Source: Lepas anatifera
Taxonomy: Eukaryota; Arthropoda; Thecostraca; Lepadidae
DNA: 64,000 nt
Assembly: GCA_034440635.1 (NCBI GenBank)
Contig: JAOTON010002273.1
Coordinates: 541,001-605,000, forward strand
Direction: 5' to 3'
The position numbers were made by a program, and so were the translations under genes. How positions within the stretch are numbered: the first letter of the stretch is position 1; each line of letters opens with the position of its first letter. Shown here piece after piece: positions 1-64,000 of the stretch. The notes under the pieces were generated by a model. The model was not told the origin of the DNA, made no database searches, and worked only from the letters and a program-made list of their open reading frames with translations.

Positions 1-1184
1 GAGGAGCCTCTCCCAGGTAAACACTCACATCCACGGCCGTCACGCCGGCAATCAGGCTCAAATGATGAAGCAGCGCCAGCTACCGCAACACATGCAAATC
101 CTTCAAGGTATTTTCTGGGCAGATTTTTTGTTTTTACATTAATTTTGTCAAGTTATTTCAGTACCTTTGGGATCGACTTATTGCAAGGTTTATGGGATGG
201 AAGAATTACTTAAGTCATCAACGGATTTGTCAAGGAAATTCCGACGCCACCATCCCAGCGAGCAGTTCCTGTAATTATGGGTCAAATTAGAAGCCAAAGT
301 TCAACACCCCACAGTGTACAGAGACAGCCTCTCCGCCCACGTCACCCTCTCACCAGTCAGTTGCCAGCCGACATACGTCGATCAAATATTGAGCGCCGGA
401 GTGGGGAATGGGGAACCGATCCCACGCTTTCACCGGTGCACTGTCCCTGTACGGGTTTCTGAGCGGCCCAGATTGGCCTACTACGGCACACGAGAGCTAT
501 GCTCCGCTACGGAGTCGACAGGAAGAGCGATTCAAAGTCGGTAACTACGCACAAAGCGCGTTAGTGTCACGCCAGCAGGGAATGTAAGTCTGTTAGCGGG
601 TACTCGCGCGATAGTTGTAGATGCCACAAAACGTAGGAGTGAGACGTTCGCGTCGGTACTCTTACAGGCACAAATGCACAGGCCGTTCACCAATCGTTCA
701 TTAATCCATTCACCGTTCTAATGATATTAGTACAAAACTCACGAAGCCTTAAAGACAAACGGACAATTTTTGAAGACTAAAAAGCTTAAGCACATGAAAA
801 ACAAACGAAACACCACAAAATGACCCAAAACAGACACAAAAACACAAAACCGAGCCCGGATTAGGATCGGCCCGGTCCGCCTCGCGAACCCTCTGAAATC
901 CCCCGGCGACACTTCCACGACTCCATACAGCCGCATGCAAAGCTAGCAGGTGGTACCAGTGTTGCTGTTAGTGAGGTACCAGCCGATACCGCACAGAGCC
1001 CTGCTATAAATCTGGCTACAGCGGCCGGTCGCTACCGCCGCCTCCGTTAGCGGACCCGCCCAGGCAGGGCAACAGTCACGTCACGCGCATGCGCCGCCAC
1101 CTGCTCTGCCCTCGGGGCACGCCCCGGTGACGTCACGTGCAGGTCAGCGGCTCCTCGCCCGGGGCCATCTCCGGCCGCTGCCGA
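1..1184. other. Unique sequence with promoter-like motif cluster at its end
   Basis: No convincing coding region or repeat. The last 130 bases turn GC- and CpG-rich (about 1050-1184) and hold the NRF-1 and CRE-like motifs listed separately. Confidence 0.5.
1085..1139. promoter_or_regulatory. CpG-rich cluster: NRF-1-type palindrome, CRE and E-box
   Basis: GCGCATGCGC at 1085-1094 is a perfect NRF-1-type site. TGACGTCA at 1128-1135 is a full CRE, overlapping CACGTG at 1134-1139. Such clusters mark housekeeping promoters in animals. No gene start is visible next to it, so it may serve a gene left of the window. Confidence 0.35.
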
Positions 1185-2548
1185 CAGTGCGTGTCAGCAC
1201 TAAACGGACAGGGTTCGAACACGACCGCCGTCAGTACGTGTCAGCACTAAACGGACAGGGTTCGAACACGACCGCCGTCAGTACGTGTCAGCACTAAACG
1301 GACAGGGTTCGAACACGGCCGCCGTCAGTACGTGTCAGCACTAAACGGACAGGGTTCGAACACGACCGCCGTCAGTGCGTGTCAGCACTAAACGGACAGG
1401 GTTCGAACACGACCGCCGTCAGTACGTGTCAGCACTAAACGGACAGGGTTCGAACACGACCGCCGTCAGTACGTGTCAGCACTAAACGGACAGGGTTCGA
1501 ACACGACCGCCGTCAGTACGTGTCAGCACTAAACGGACAGGGTTCGAACACGACCGCCGTCAGTACGTGTCAGCACTAAACGGACAGGGTTCGAACACGA
1601 CCGCCGTCAGTACGTGTCAGCACTAAACGGACAAGGTTCGAACACGACCGCCGTCAGTACGTGTCAGCACTAAACGGACAGGGTTCGAACACGACCGCCG
1701 TCAGTACGTGTCAGCACTAAACGGACAGGGTTCGAACACGACCGCCGTCAGTACGTGTCAGCACTAAACGGACAGGGTTCGAACACGACCGCCGTCAGCA
1801 CGTGTCAGCACTAAACGTACAGGGTTCGAACACGGCCGCCGTCAGTACGTGTCAGCACTAAACGGACAGGGTTCGAACACGACCGCCGTCAGTGCGTGTC
1901 AGCACTAAACGGACAGGGTTCGAACACGACCGCCGTCAGTACGTGTCAGCACTAAACGGACAGGGTTCGAACACGACCGCCGTCAGTACGTGTCAGCACT
2001 AAACGGACAGGGTTCGAACACGACCGCCGTCAGTACGTGTCAGCACTAAACGGACAGGGTTCGAACACGACCGCCGTCAGTACGTGTCAGCACTAAACGG
2101 ACAGGGTTCGAACACGACCGCCGTCAGTACGTGTCAGCACTAAACGGACAAGGTTCGAACACGACCGCCGTCAGTACGTGTCAGCACTAAACGGACAGGG
2201 TTCGAACACGACCGCCGTCAGTACGTGTCAGCACTAAACGGACAGGGTTCGAACACGACCGCCGTCAGTACGTGTCAGCACTAAACGGACAGGGTTCGAA
2301 CACGACCGCCGTCAGCACGTGTCAGCACTAAACGGACAGGGTTCGAACACGACCGCCGTCAGTACGGGTCAGCACTAAACGGACAGGGTTTGAACACGAC
2401 CGCCGTCAGTACGTGTCAGCACTAAACGGACAAGGTTCGAACACGACCGCCGTCAGTACGTGTCAGCACTAAACGGACAGGGTTCGAACACGACCGCCGT
2501 CAGTACGTGTCAGCACTAAACGGACAGGGTTCGAACACGACCAGAGTC
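1185..2548. repeat. 47-bp satellite, about 29 units, with an 11-mer higher-order repeat
   Basis: Each unit contains GTCAGCACTAAACGGACAG and GGTTCGAACACG. Diagnostic variants (GGCCGCC at about 1317 and 1834; ACAAGGTTCG at 1631 and 2148) recur exactly 517 bp apart, which is 11 x 47. A third ACAAGGTTCG at 2430 is 6 units later. The array grew by unit duplication and then by block duplication. Confidence 0.95.
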
Positions 2549-4544
2549 AGCGTCACAACCAGGCGCTGACATGGCCAGCTCCACAGTCGGCAGCAGTTGT
2601 GATCTATATCTCCCGTGATTGGTTCATAAGCCACACACGATTTCATGTAAGTTTTAAATACTGGCTGTCGTGAAATTGGTCAGTTGTTGTTGGACATGTG
2701 AAAGAACTGCATGTTCTTTCCTGCCGGGAAGCTCATTGTGCAATACACGGGGATGGAACCTACAACCAACCCTCATAAATCCCGACGATAAAAGCACCTG
2801 AAGCAACTTGCACTTGACCAAACGCCTCCCAAAATACCAACATGCTCACTCCTTCTGCCCCCTGCAGAACAGTGCAAACTGTGTCCTCACCACATCAGCA
2901 CCACACCACACCTCCCGGTAGAAGACACCACACCCCACAACACAACCCCACACGCAGAGCAGAGACCGTGAATGTGGAGAAACTGCACCGACGAAGAGAG
3001 AGAGAGGACAGATGAGAGAGAGCCGCTCAGACACGCACTCTGCCAAACGCGCCCTGCAGGAGAGAGCGGTCGGTTACAAACCGGGCCGACGAAGACGCCC
3101 GGGGCGGTGAGGTCAGGTCACGGGCCGGTCGGGCGACGGGAGACCTTCATCCACAGCTGTAAAACAGAGTGTTAACGGCAACTGTTAACTGGCCACCAGC
3201 CCAACTCGACAACGAGGAGGAGCGGGTGATAGACGTGGTCAATGTCGACAACATTGTATTCCCAGCGAGGAGGTGTCTCCATGGCCGTACTATCACGCCC
3301 CATGCATTTCCCCGGGGTGACCTGGCCCCTCCAACACGGCTTTTACCCGTCAGACGAAGCTTCTGAAAATCTACTTCCATATCCCGCAGTCGAGCGGGCC
3401 TACGAGGCAGGGCCACTGCACCACATTAGAATGGGCGCCAGCGAACGGCACAGGCCCCATCACACATGAAGGAATCTCCCGCCGAATCGGCCGTGATCCT
3501 TGTTGGCAGGCAGATAATCTTCGCCGGGCTTTTCTAATATCAGCCGGCAGCAATCTTGGCAGATTCAGTCAGCTATGAGCGGGTTTTTATACTTCTACGA
3601 TGAGTGGAAAAGAACACAATTTGATGGGCAAAACCCTCAAACGCTGAACTCCTCGACAAAATACATCGCCAGGGCCACCACACCGATATTTAGTGCGAAA
3701 AGACTCGGCATGAGGGTACGTTATGATGAGTTCTGATCATTACGGTAAACATGCGATGAACAGAATATCGCACCCCGATAATTGAATTCCAACTGACGTA
3801 GCCAGGAGATTGAGCATCCCGTGAAACCCAGTGTTTAGAACCTAACTTGTCTTAAAGCTCACCATTGGTGGAGATATAGGATAAGTTATGAGCGGGACCT
3901 GGCCCTACCAGCCCCGGTTATCACCCTGCAGCCGTCGTTAGACGAAGCATCAAAGTGGTGCGCTGAAAAAGAAGTGCAGCAACGAAGCGCGCTGCTCCGT
4001 GCAAGGTGAAGTTTTTCGGTATGCTCTTCGCGACCGATGGCTCAGTCAATGCGCCATGAAGGCGCCACATTCCCTTTAATAGTGCGAGAAGCCTCGTCAA
4101 TGGCGCTGACACAAGTTGGACGCGCCATATGGGAGGCCCTCATTGCGGCCCGGTTGCAGCTTTAACAACCCGACGGCCTGTGCAATATTGCGCCGACTTG
4201 TGTCGAAATGTAACAAAGAGTCGAGGCGGACGGACGGCTCGGGCGTGCTGATTAAACTCGGCCAACGCCGCACCAGTGATTCTGTTACCACACAAGTTTG
4301 CCGCTGCAAACTTGGTGTCCATCATAGATTCTTCAGCTGGAGTCATGATGAAGGTCGCGCAACAGCAGCCGCTGGTCCGGCTCCCGCCGGAAATATGGCA
4401 GAGAAGTAGCATGCCGCAATCGGTGATGCGTGGCGTCTCGACCTCACGTTGATGCTTGTCGACTCACCACATCCTTTTTCAAACAGCGAGACTAAAACTG
4501 CCGTGTTCAAAGGGGAAGCTCTGTGGCGATCTTTCTTTCAGAAT
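2549..4544. other. Golgin 3' flank or terminal intron; nothing recognised
   Basis: Mixed-composition sequence with only short open frames. No family, RNA gene or clear repeat was seen. The missing final golgin exon, if it exists, could lie here. Confidence 0.4.
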
Positions 4545-57854
<53,310 letters not shown>

Positions 57855-59121
57855 CTGCCGCGCAAGTAACCACGGATGAGTCAGGGTTGAATGCGAACAC
57901 CTCCAACAAAAGACGCAGACTGCAGCAGCCTCGTGAGTCTGAATAAATACGAGTCACCCAGTATTCTTATTGATTAAATAGCGCCTCAAAAGAGGTCAAC
58001 GTGCAACGTTTTCTATTTAGTGGCAACCCGAGTCGTTTTTCGATTTCATAGTAGCGTCGGATACTGCAAACACGGCTTTCATATATTGTCAATTACTGCC
58101 AACAAACATGATTGTGATTTTACAAGGACCATAGCATCAAGCTACGGGTGCAGGTCAAACTCTCAGTTCCAAGACCCCTACAACGCCCATGTATCAATGC
58201 AAATAATGCCTTACAAGAATGACGTTGGACGCCGAAGGTTATAATCGTTACCAGGAGCTCGACAGTCGAGGATGGCAATACGATGGCAATACATTTCAGG
58301 GCCCTGACTTCAACAGCTGATGGGAGGGGACACTCTAGTACGGTATGGGTCTCATCAAGCATTGCATAGACAGTTGTTCCGATACCAGATAGCATATGAC
58401 AGTGCACAGCTTAAATGAACATGTCTAAGTAAGTCTCATCGTGTAGAGTAAAATGTGTACACATATGTAGCGCCAAAACTGCAAACTTATTTTGTATCCC
58501 TACTAAGGGAAATACCCAATTTAGTACTGAGAGGGAGCAGTTCAGGGGTTTCTACCGGCAGACTTACGTTTTATACCCCAGATCACTTCGGTGCGACGCA
58601 GTGCGAGCCACACGGCAGAGTTTTAACAACCACGAACGGTTCGGCGACAACGGATAACTGATGGCGACAAATAGGAAACTGGCGTTTCGTCCATACTTTA
58701 TATTCTAGTCCACGGCTTGTGCGCAAACACCAATAAAGAACACCGGATCCGAAGAGAGGGTTTCGCGCACTCACCCCGCTGACTGACACCCGGCTAACTT
58801 GGCCGCGATTCAGCTCCCAGCAAGGGTTGGTAGATACCACTGAGTCACTCGAAGGTCTCAACCACAACCACCTCTGAACTCAGTGGTCACAAGGGCGTAG
58901 TTTCCACACACTGCCAGTTTTTCCCTCGACAATTAGCTTCGTCCTTTCCCCGCCCGCAATCCAAACGTCTGAGTTTCCTTCCCGGGAAAACTTGAGCAAT
59001 ACTTCAATGACGACAGTGAATGTCTCCACGCCTTACACTTTATGGTAAATAAATCTGTTTTTAACCAGGTTTTCACCACACTAGCAGTCACAGCCCCTAA
59101 GCTTCAGCACCACCCGAGCCT
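57855..59121. other. Intron or intergenic sequence, nothing recognised
   Basis: No golgin-like N-terminal exon was found here on the minus strand. Confidence 0.4.
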
Positions 59122-59283
59122 TCACTCGTTATCCATCAGCTGGAAGTCCTCGGAGTCGTAGTCCTTGGTGGGCGCTGCCAGCACCCGCCAGCGATACCAA
59201 AACAACACCAGGATCCAGAACACCAACACGCCGTCCAGCAGCCACAGCAGGAACACAGGTCGGCTCAGTGTCCAGTCGGCCAT
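59122..59283 (-). CDS. Single-pass membrane microprotein, 53 aa, family not recognised
   Basis: Begins MADWTLSRPVFLLWLLDG. A hydrophobic span covers about residues 8-30 and continues into FWYRW. A cytosolic-type tail follows with basic residues and an acidic end (KDYDSEDFQLMDNE). The chosen ATG has GTGGTGATGG context. The frame extends 39 codons further upstream to another ATG, but those residues look like 5' leader. A TATA-like sequence lies 324 bases upstream. I do not recognise a family; SMIM-type microproteins have this shape. It might instead be the last exon of an upstream gene. Coding status rests on length, hydropathy and promoter, without homology. Confidence 0.5.
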   Translation of the reverse strand: MADWTLSRPVFLLWLLDGVLVFWILVLFWYRWRVLAAPTKDYDSEDFQLMDNE

Positions 59284-59606
59284 CACCACCGGCCTCAACC
59301 TCACCCTCTCACCCAGCAGCCTTGCACCGGCGCCTACAGCCACTCTCACAGCTTCTACAGCGTCTTGGTGGAATCCACCCGTTCTCACCGACCAACGCAA
59401 GTCTTTGGATCAGTTGGATTACAACTTCGCTTCGTGTGGCGCATTTAAACCAGAGCAAGTGTCACCTGAGAGTTCTGCGCGCGCGCTGGTCGCCGCAGGC
59501 ACCGTGGCGAGGCCGCCGGTGGGAGGGAGCGTACTTCCGCCCGGCGCCGCTGGTTCCGCTGGCGGAGTCGTCCGCTGCCGCGCCGGCACCGGAGCCGACG
59601 CTCGGC

Positions 59607-59614
59607 TAAATATA
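59607..59614 (-). promoter_or_regulatory. TATA-like box upstream of the microprotein gene
   Basis: The minus strand reads TATATTTA inside a GC-rich 300-bp stretch (59460-59700). Transcription starting about 30 bases downstream would give a 5' leader of roughly 300 bases to the ATG at 59283. Motif and position only. Confidence 0.35.
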
Positions 59615-59700
59615 CCCGGCCGCTGGCAGAAATATCGCCGCCACCACTGCCGCCACCGACGCCGGCAGGAGAAGGGTGCGCTGTCCCGTGTGTCGGGGTA

Positions 59701-61634
59701 GGTGACAGCGTAGCTGGGGCTGATGCCCATCCGAATACATACCCACGATAGCACGCAAAAGGTCAGGTCATTGCTTCTAAAGCTGGGTCAGAACCCCGAG
59801 CCTAGCCTAAGCTGGTGCAGACCAAGAAAAGGGGATGTAGACGACGATCTCGGTGGACACTACGGTCGCTACAGGAACATCGTGTCGGTAGACAGGTTAA
59901 AGCAGCGTTGATTGCGCAATCCTTGTATCGCTAATCAATGCGACTCCCCGCAAAAGCGAAAAAAACATTACCGAAAGGGGTTGGTAAGCAATACTCGTCT
60001 AGCTATATTTCATAACAAATCCGCTCGCATATTGAAAGTGTCAGGTTCCGGTATTTCCAATGTAATTTCCGAGCAGATTCCCATCTCCATCGTGTCTTCA
60101 CGTCGGAAAAACGTCGCATCAGATTGTCTTTACGAAAAATTAACAATTTGAAAATCCGACGCTTCATTTCAGTAACAATAAGTGACTGATAGTCACGCAC
60201 GGGAAAATAAGAATCTTTATCCCGATTAAACACAAAGCCTATACAGATATTTCACATGAAATTCAAGGCTTCGTCAAGAACATAGACGGGAGCCAGGAAA
60301 GTGGGTCCGCGTGGTTTGGTGCGTCCTTCACACAGTGTCTCACGGGCATCTGCTCGTAACGTTGGTCCGAGCAACGTGCTGCTATAGATATCTGATTATC
60401 CTTGGTCTATGCCACTAAATGTAGAGCAACACTGACTCGGGAAATCCAGCTATGAAGCAACAAATACTGCAGAAATGAAATCAAAGAGCTAATACAATGT
60501 CTGAAGTGTGTCCGAAAATGCAGGGTCCGTCAGACCGATTTGTGGATCAGACTCCCACATGTCTTGGTTTTCCAGCCAGTCCAGTTACTGACTGACACTT
60601 CTGAAGTATGAAAACGTTCAATTTATTACGGGAAGCATTGGCACTGAGCGCCCACCGGTCTTCGATTTTCCTCTGCAAAAGGTCAGTGACTTGGTCCTTC
60701 CCGGCTTGAACAAGCCAGTAAACAGTCCATAGACCACGTTCTGAGCCCAGACGGGGACCCATCACAGGCGTTCGCGAAGGGTAGGCGACAAAATGAAACA
60801 CGAGGGATCAGCCGAGGGACCCTACTGCCGGAGAATTCGGTTCCGGAGTCGACCCATGAAGACTGAACCTTCTGGGGATGAGCAGCCTCCCGCAGATTTG
60901 CAGCACTGAGAGCTCCCCCGAAACTTCCACAGCGCAACACTGACGCGATATTCCCCCTGATAAAAACCAAGAGGTGACGCTAATTCGGAAATCAAAGACT
61001 AAGTGTAAATATCCGGCGAGCCGAGGGCGGCAGCGAAAACTGGGAACAAGGCGGCCATGCCAACGACCCAGCTGAAGACACGGCCAGGCACCATCTACCG
61101 TCTACCCTGTGGGACGTGAGATGCTACCTTCACCGGAAAGACTTGATCGGCGGGATGACTGTCTGAAGCACTAACACCTCCCAGATGAGGCCATGGTGAA
61201 CAAAGCTACTGACGCACCCGATACCGCTGAAATCAACTCTGTGTACAATTCGTTTTCCTTCAGATTGTTTCTCTGTGGCGTGAAAGGAGTGAGCCTGTCA
61301 CAAAATTCACCTGGTCCGGGCCAAGAGCAGAGGCGCTGAGGACCGTACCGAGCCTGAGATCATCTCAGCGCTGCCCCCAGCGCACCGCAAACTGGCCTCA
61401 ACCAGAGGCGAGCCCTTCGACTCTGAGGTTGAGCTCCACAGACCTTCCTAGGTAGTCTATAAATGGTACAGTGCCGAACATGACTCCGGATTTATTTTTC
61501 CACAGTCTGTCCCGGAAAAAAATATGTTAATTTCCAACCGGAAGGGTGAGCACCAGGTAATAACTCTTTTACTGGACACATGCGAAATATATGGAACGGT
61601 AAAAACATAAAATCAGAGACCCAGAAATATGTAA
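59701..61634. other. Unique sequence, nothing recognised
   Basis: No gene-like frames on either strand that I could tie to a family. Confidence 0.4.

Positions 61635-61715
<81 letters not shown>
61635..61715. repeat. (TA)n microsatellite
   Basis: About 80 bp of TA, followed by TTATTTATTTA. Confidence 0.98.
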
Positions 61716-61718
<3 letters not shown>

Positions 61719-62284
61719 TATTTATTTAGCCGAATAAAAGGAAATCATCAAAACCAAGCCTCCACGTTCTAAACCGATCAGTTTTCTCCCCAAGTAACCA
61801 GGAGCGTTGGAACTATGTTCAAAGTTGGGGGGGCGGGGGCGGCGGGAATTTTCTAGTCATTTCTTTCCAGTCAACACCATAGGGTTAATGGTTAAGAATC
61901 ATGAAAGTTGGGGGGCAGCTGCCCCCTGCCCCCCGGTTCCTACGTCACTGCAAGTAACCAACAAAAACCCAGCAGCCGCACGCTTCTCTCCACGATCTGT
62001 AGGGACCGGCAGCGTGTTGCCACCGCACGGTGACAGACCGGCACCAAGCAGCCGGACTCGTCAAAATACAGCCTGATGCCCGGTCATTAGTTGCTCTACA
62101 GGCCGGACGGAAATACAAAATCCTGTAGGAATGTGACGACAGGCGGTAGCTCTAGGCCTTTAGACCGACACCAACTGACAGTGGATTTGGCAGCCAAGCT
62201 AGCGGCGTCAGCTGGCGTTGTAAAGGGTGGGTCGACCATCGGCGACCAAACGGGTGTCTCCGATGGAGTCGGTTATTTATACCG
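61716..62284. other. Sequence before the 58-bp array, nothing recognised
   Basis: Includes two G/C-rich GGGGGGCGGG / CCCCCTGCCCCCC patches near 61830 and 61915. No coding evidence. Confidence 0.4.
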
Positions 62285-64000
62285 CACCCTGGCAGAGGAA
62301 CAACAGAGGAGGACACAGCTCGCTTACGGGACAGTCTACGGAAGAAAGACCACGGGAACAACAGAAGAGGACACAGCTCGCTTACGGGACAGTCTACGGA
62401 AGAAAGACCACGGGAACAACAGAGGAGGACACATCTCGCTTACGGGACAGCCTACGGAAGAAAGACCACGGGAACAACAGAAGAGGACACATCTCGCTCA
62501 CGGAACGGCCTACGGAAGAAAGACCACGGGAACAACAGAGGAGGACACAGCTCGCTCATGGAGCAGCCTACGGAAGAAAGACCACGGGAACAACAGAGGA
62601 GGACACAGCTCGCTCACGGGACAGCCTACGGAAGAAAGACCATGGGAACAACAGAGGAGGACACAGCTCGCTCACGGGGCAGCCTACGGAAGAACAACCA
62701 CGGGAACAACAGAGGAGGACACAGCTCGCTCATGGGACAGCCTACGGAACAAAAACCACGAGAACAAAGAGGACCAGCTCGCTCACGGAACGGCCTACGG
62801 AGAAAGACCACGGGAACAACAGAGGAAGACACAGCTCGCTCATGGAGCAGCCTAGGGAAGAAAGACCACGGGAACAACAGAGGAGGACACAGCTCGCTCA
62901 CGGAACGGCCTACGGAGAAAGACCACGGGAACAACAGAGGAAGACACAGCTCGCTCATGGAGCAGCCTACGGAAGAACAACCACGGGAACAACAGAGGAG
63001 GACACAGCTCGCTCATGGGACAGCCTACGGAACAAAAACCACGAGAACAAAAGAGGACACAGCTCGCTCACGGAACGGCCTACGGAGAAAGACCACGGGA
63101 ACAACAGAGGAGGACACAGCTCGCTTACGGGACAGCCTACGGAAGAAAGACCACGGGAACAACAGAGGGGGATACAGCTCGCTCACGAAATGGCCTACGG
63201 AGAAAGACCACGGGAACAACAGAGGAGGACACAGCTCGCTCACGGAATGACCTACGGAGAAAGACCACGGGAACAACAGAGGAGGACACAACTCACTTAC
63301 GGGACAGCCTACGGAAGAAAGACCACGGGAACAACAGAGGAAGACACAGCTCGCTCATGGAGCAGCCTACGGAAGAAAGACCACGGGAACAAAAGAGGAC
63401 ACAGCTCGCTCACGGAACGGCCTACGGAGAAAGACCACGGGAGCAACAGAGGAAGACACAGCTCGCTCACGGGACAGCCTACGGAAGAAAGATCACGGGA
63501 AAAACAGAGGAAGACACAGCTCACTTACGGAACAGCAAACGGAAGATAGACCACAGGAAAAAGAGGAGGACACAGCTCGCTCACGCAACAGCCTACGGAG
63601 AAAGACCACGGGAACAACAGAGGAGGACACAGCTCGTTCACGGGACAGCCTACGGAAGAAAGACCACGGGAACAACAGAGGACACAGCTCGCTCACGGAA
63701 CGGCCTACGGAGAAAGAGCACAGGAACAACAGGGGAGGACACAGCTCGCTCACGCAACAGCCCACAGAAGAAAGACCACGGGAACAACAGAGGAGGACAC
63801 GGCTGGCTTACGGAACAGTCTACGGAAGAAAGATCACGGGAACAACAGAGGAGGACACAGCTCGCTCACGGAACGGCCTACGGAGAAAGACCACGGGAAC
63901 AACAGAGGAGGACACAGCTCGCTCAAAGAACAGCCTACGGATGAAAAACCACGGGAACAACAGAGGAGGACACGGCTCACTCACGGAACAGCCTACGGAG
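62285..64000. repeat. 58-bp tandem array, about 30 units, running off the window
   Basis: The unit contains ACAGCTCGCTCACGGGACAG, CCTACGGAAGAAAGACCACG and GGAACAACAGAGGAGGAC. Shortened units read CCTACGGAGAAAGACC. Its period is 1 modulo 3, so one open reading rotates through three phases and yields plus-strand frames of over 400 codons. These are repeat artefacts unless shown otherwise. Confidence 0.95.

Noticed and set aside
1185..2548. CRISPR-like array
   Set aside because: Units are contiguous with no unique spacers and the genome is eukaryotic, so this is a satellite. The same holds for the other arrays.
62227..63549. 440-codon open frame on the plus strand
   Set aside because: It lies almost wholly in the 58-bp array and cycles through three phases of the same unit. 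No start context, splice sites or family support it.

Overview
This is a nuclear window from an animal, most likely an invertebrate. The protein is metazoan golgin-245-like, introns follow GT-AG rules, and DNA transposons and minisatellites are dense. The sequence does not fix the species; a crustacean or other arthropod is my low-confidence guess.

One gene dominates. It lies on the minus strand and runs across about 53 kb, from 57854 down to 4545. It encodes a very large GRIP-domain coiled-coil golgin of the golgin-245/GOLGA4 type. I rebuilt 16 exons by hand, and the reading phase matches at every junction joined. Two huge coiled-coil exons (33193-37117 and 26700-30425) give about 2,550 residues. 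The GRIP domain is split between the exons at 11264-11432 and 4545-4868. Counted from the ATG at 55328, the assembled protein is about 3,560 residues, well above the roughly 2,230 of human GOLGA4. A conserved N-terminal golgin-245 block at 57709-57854 lies upstream of that ATG. The gene therefore probably has a longer isoform that starts outside the window, and the 55328 ATG may be an alternative start. Such proteins tether vesicles at the trans-Golgi through ARL1 bound to the GRIP domain.

A possible second gene is a 53-codon single-pass membrane microprotein at 59122-59283 on the minus strand, with a TATA-like box upstream. If the golgin transcript starts beyond the window, this gene is nested in its first intron.

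The rest is introns and repeats. Tandem arrays include a 47-bp satellite (1185-2548), a 33-bp array (11449-14998), a 34-bp array (20364-21525), a 22-bp array (24720-25690), a 33-bp array (40760-41794), an 80-bp array (47161-47863), a 29-bp array (50145-50620) and a 58-bp array (62285 to the window end). Long GA/CT tracts occur at 4954-5193 and 57500-57700, and a TA tract at 61635-61715. Mobile elements include a 5.7-kb DNA transposon with a decayed transposase (37619-43355), two adjacent TTAA-flanked non-autonomous elements (18434-19253 and 19321-20152), a 2-kb element with exact 19-bp inverted ends (5855-7903), a 250-bp foldback (9586-9832) and a tRNA-like SINE (about 53537-53790).

The most unusual pattern is that several tandem arrays are built from the golgin gene's own splice junctions. 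The 34-bp, 86-bp and 80-bp arrays each contain the start or end of the adjacent exon together with its splice site. Irregular acceptor copies flank the exon at 47864-47967, and a single donor copy lies 673 bp downstream of the exon at 26700-30425. The gene therefore carries dozens of decoy acceptors and about ten decoy donors next to the real ones.
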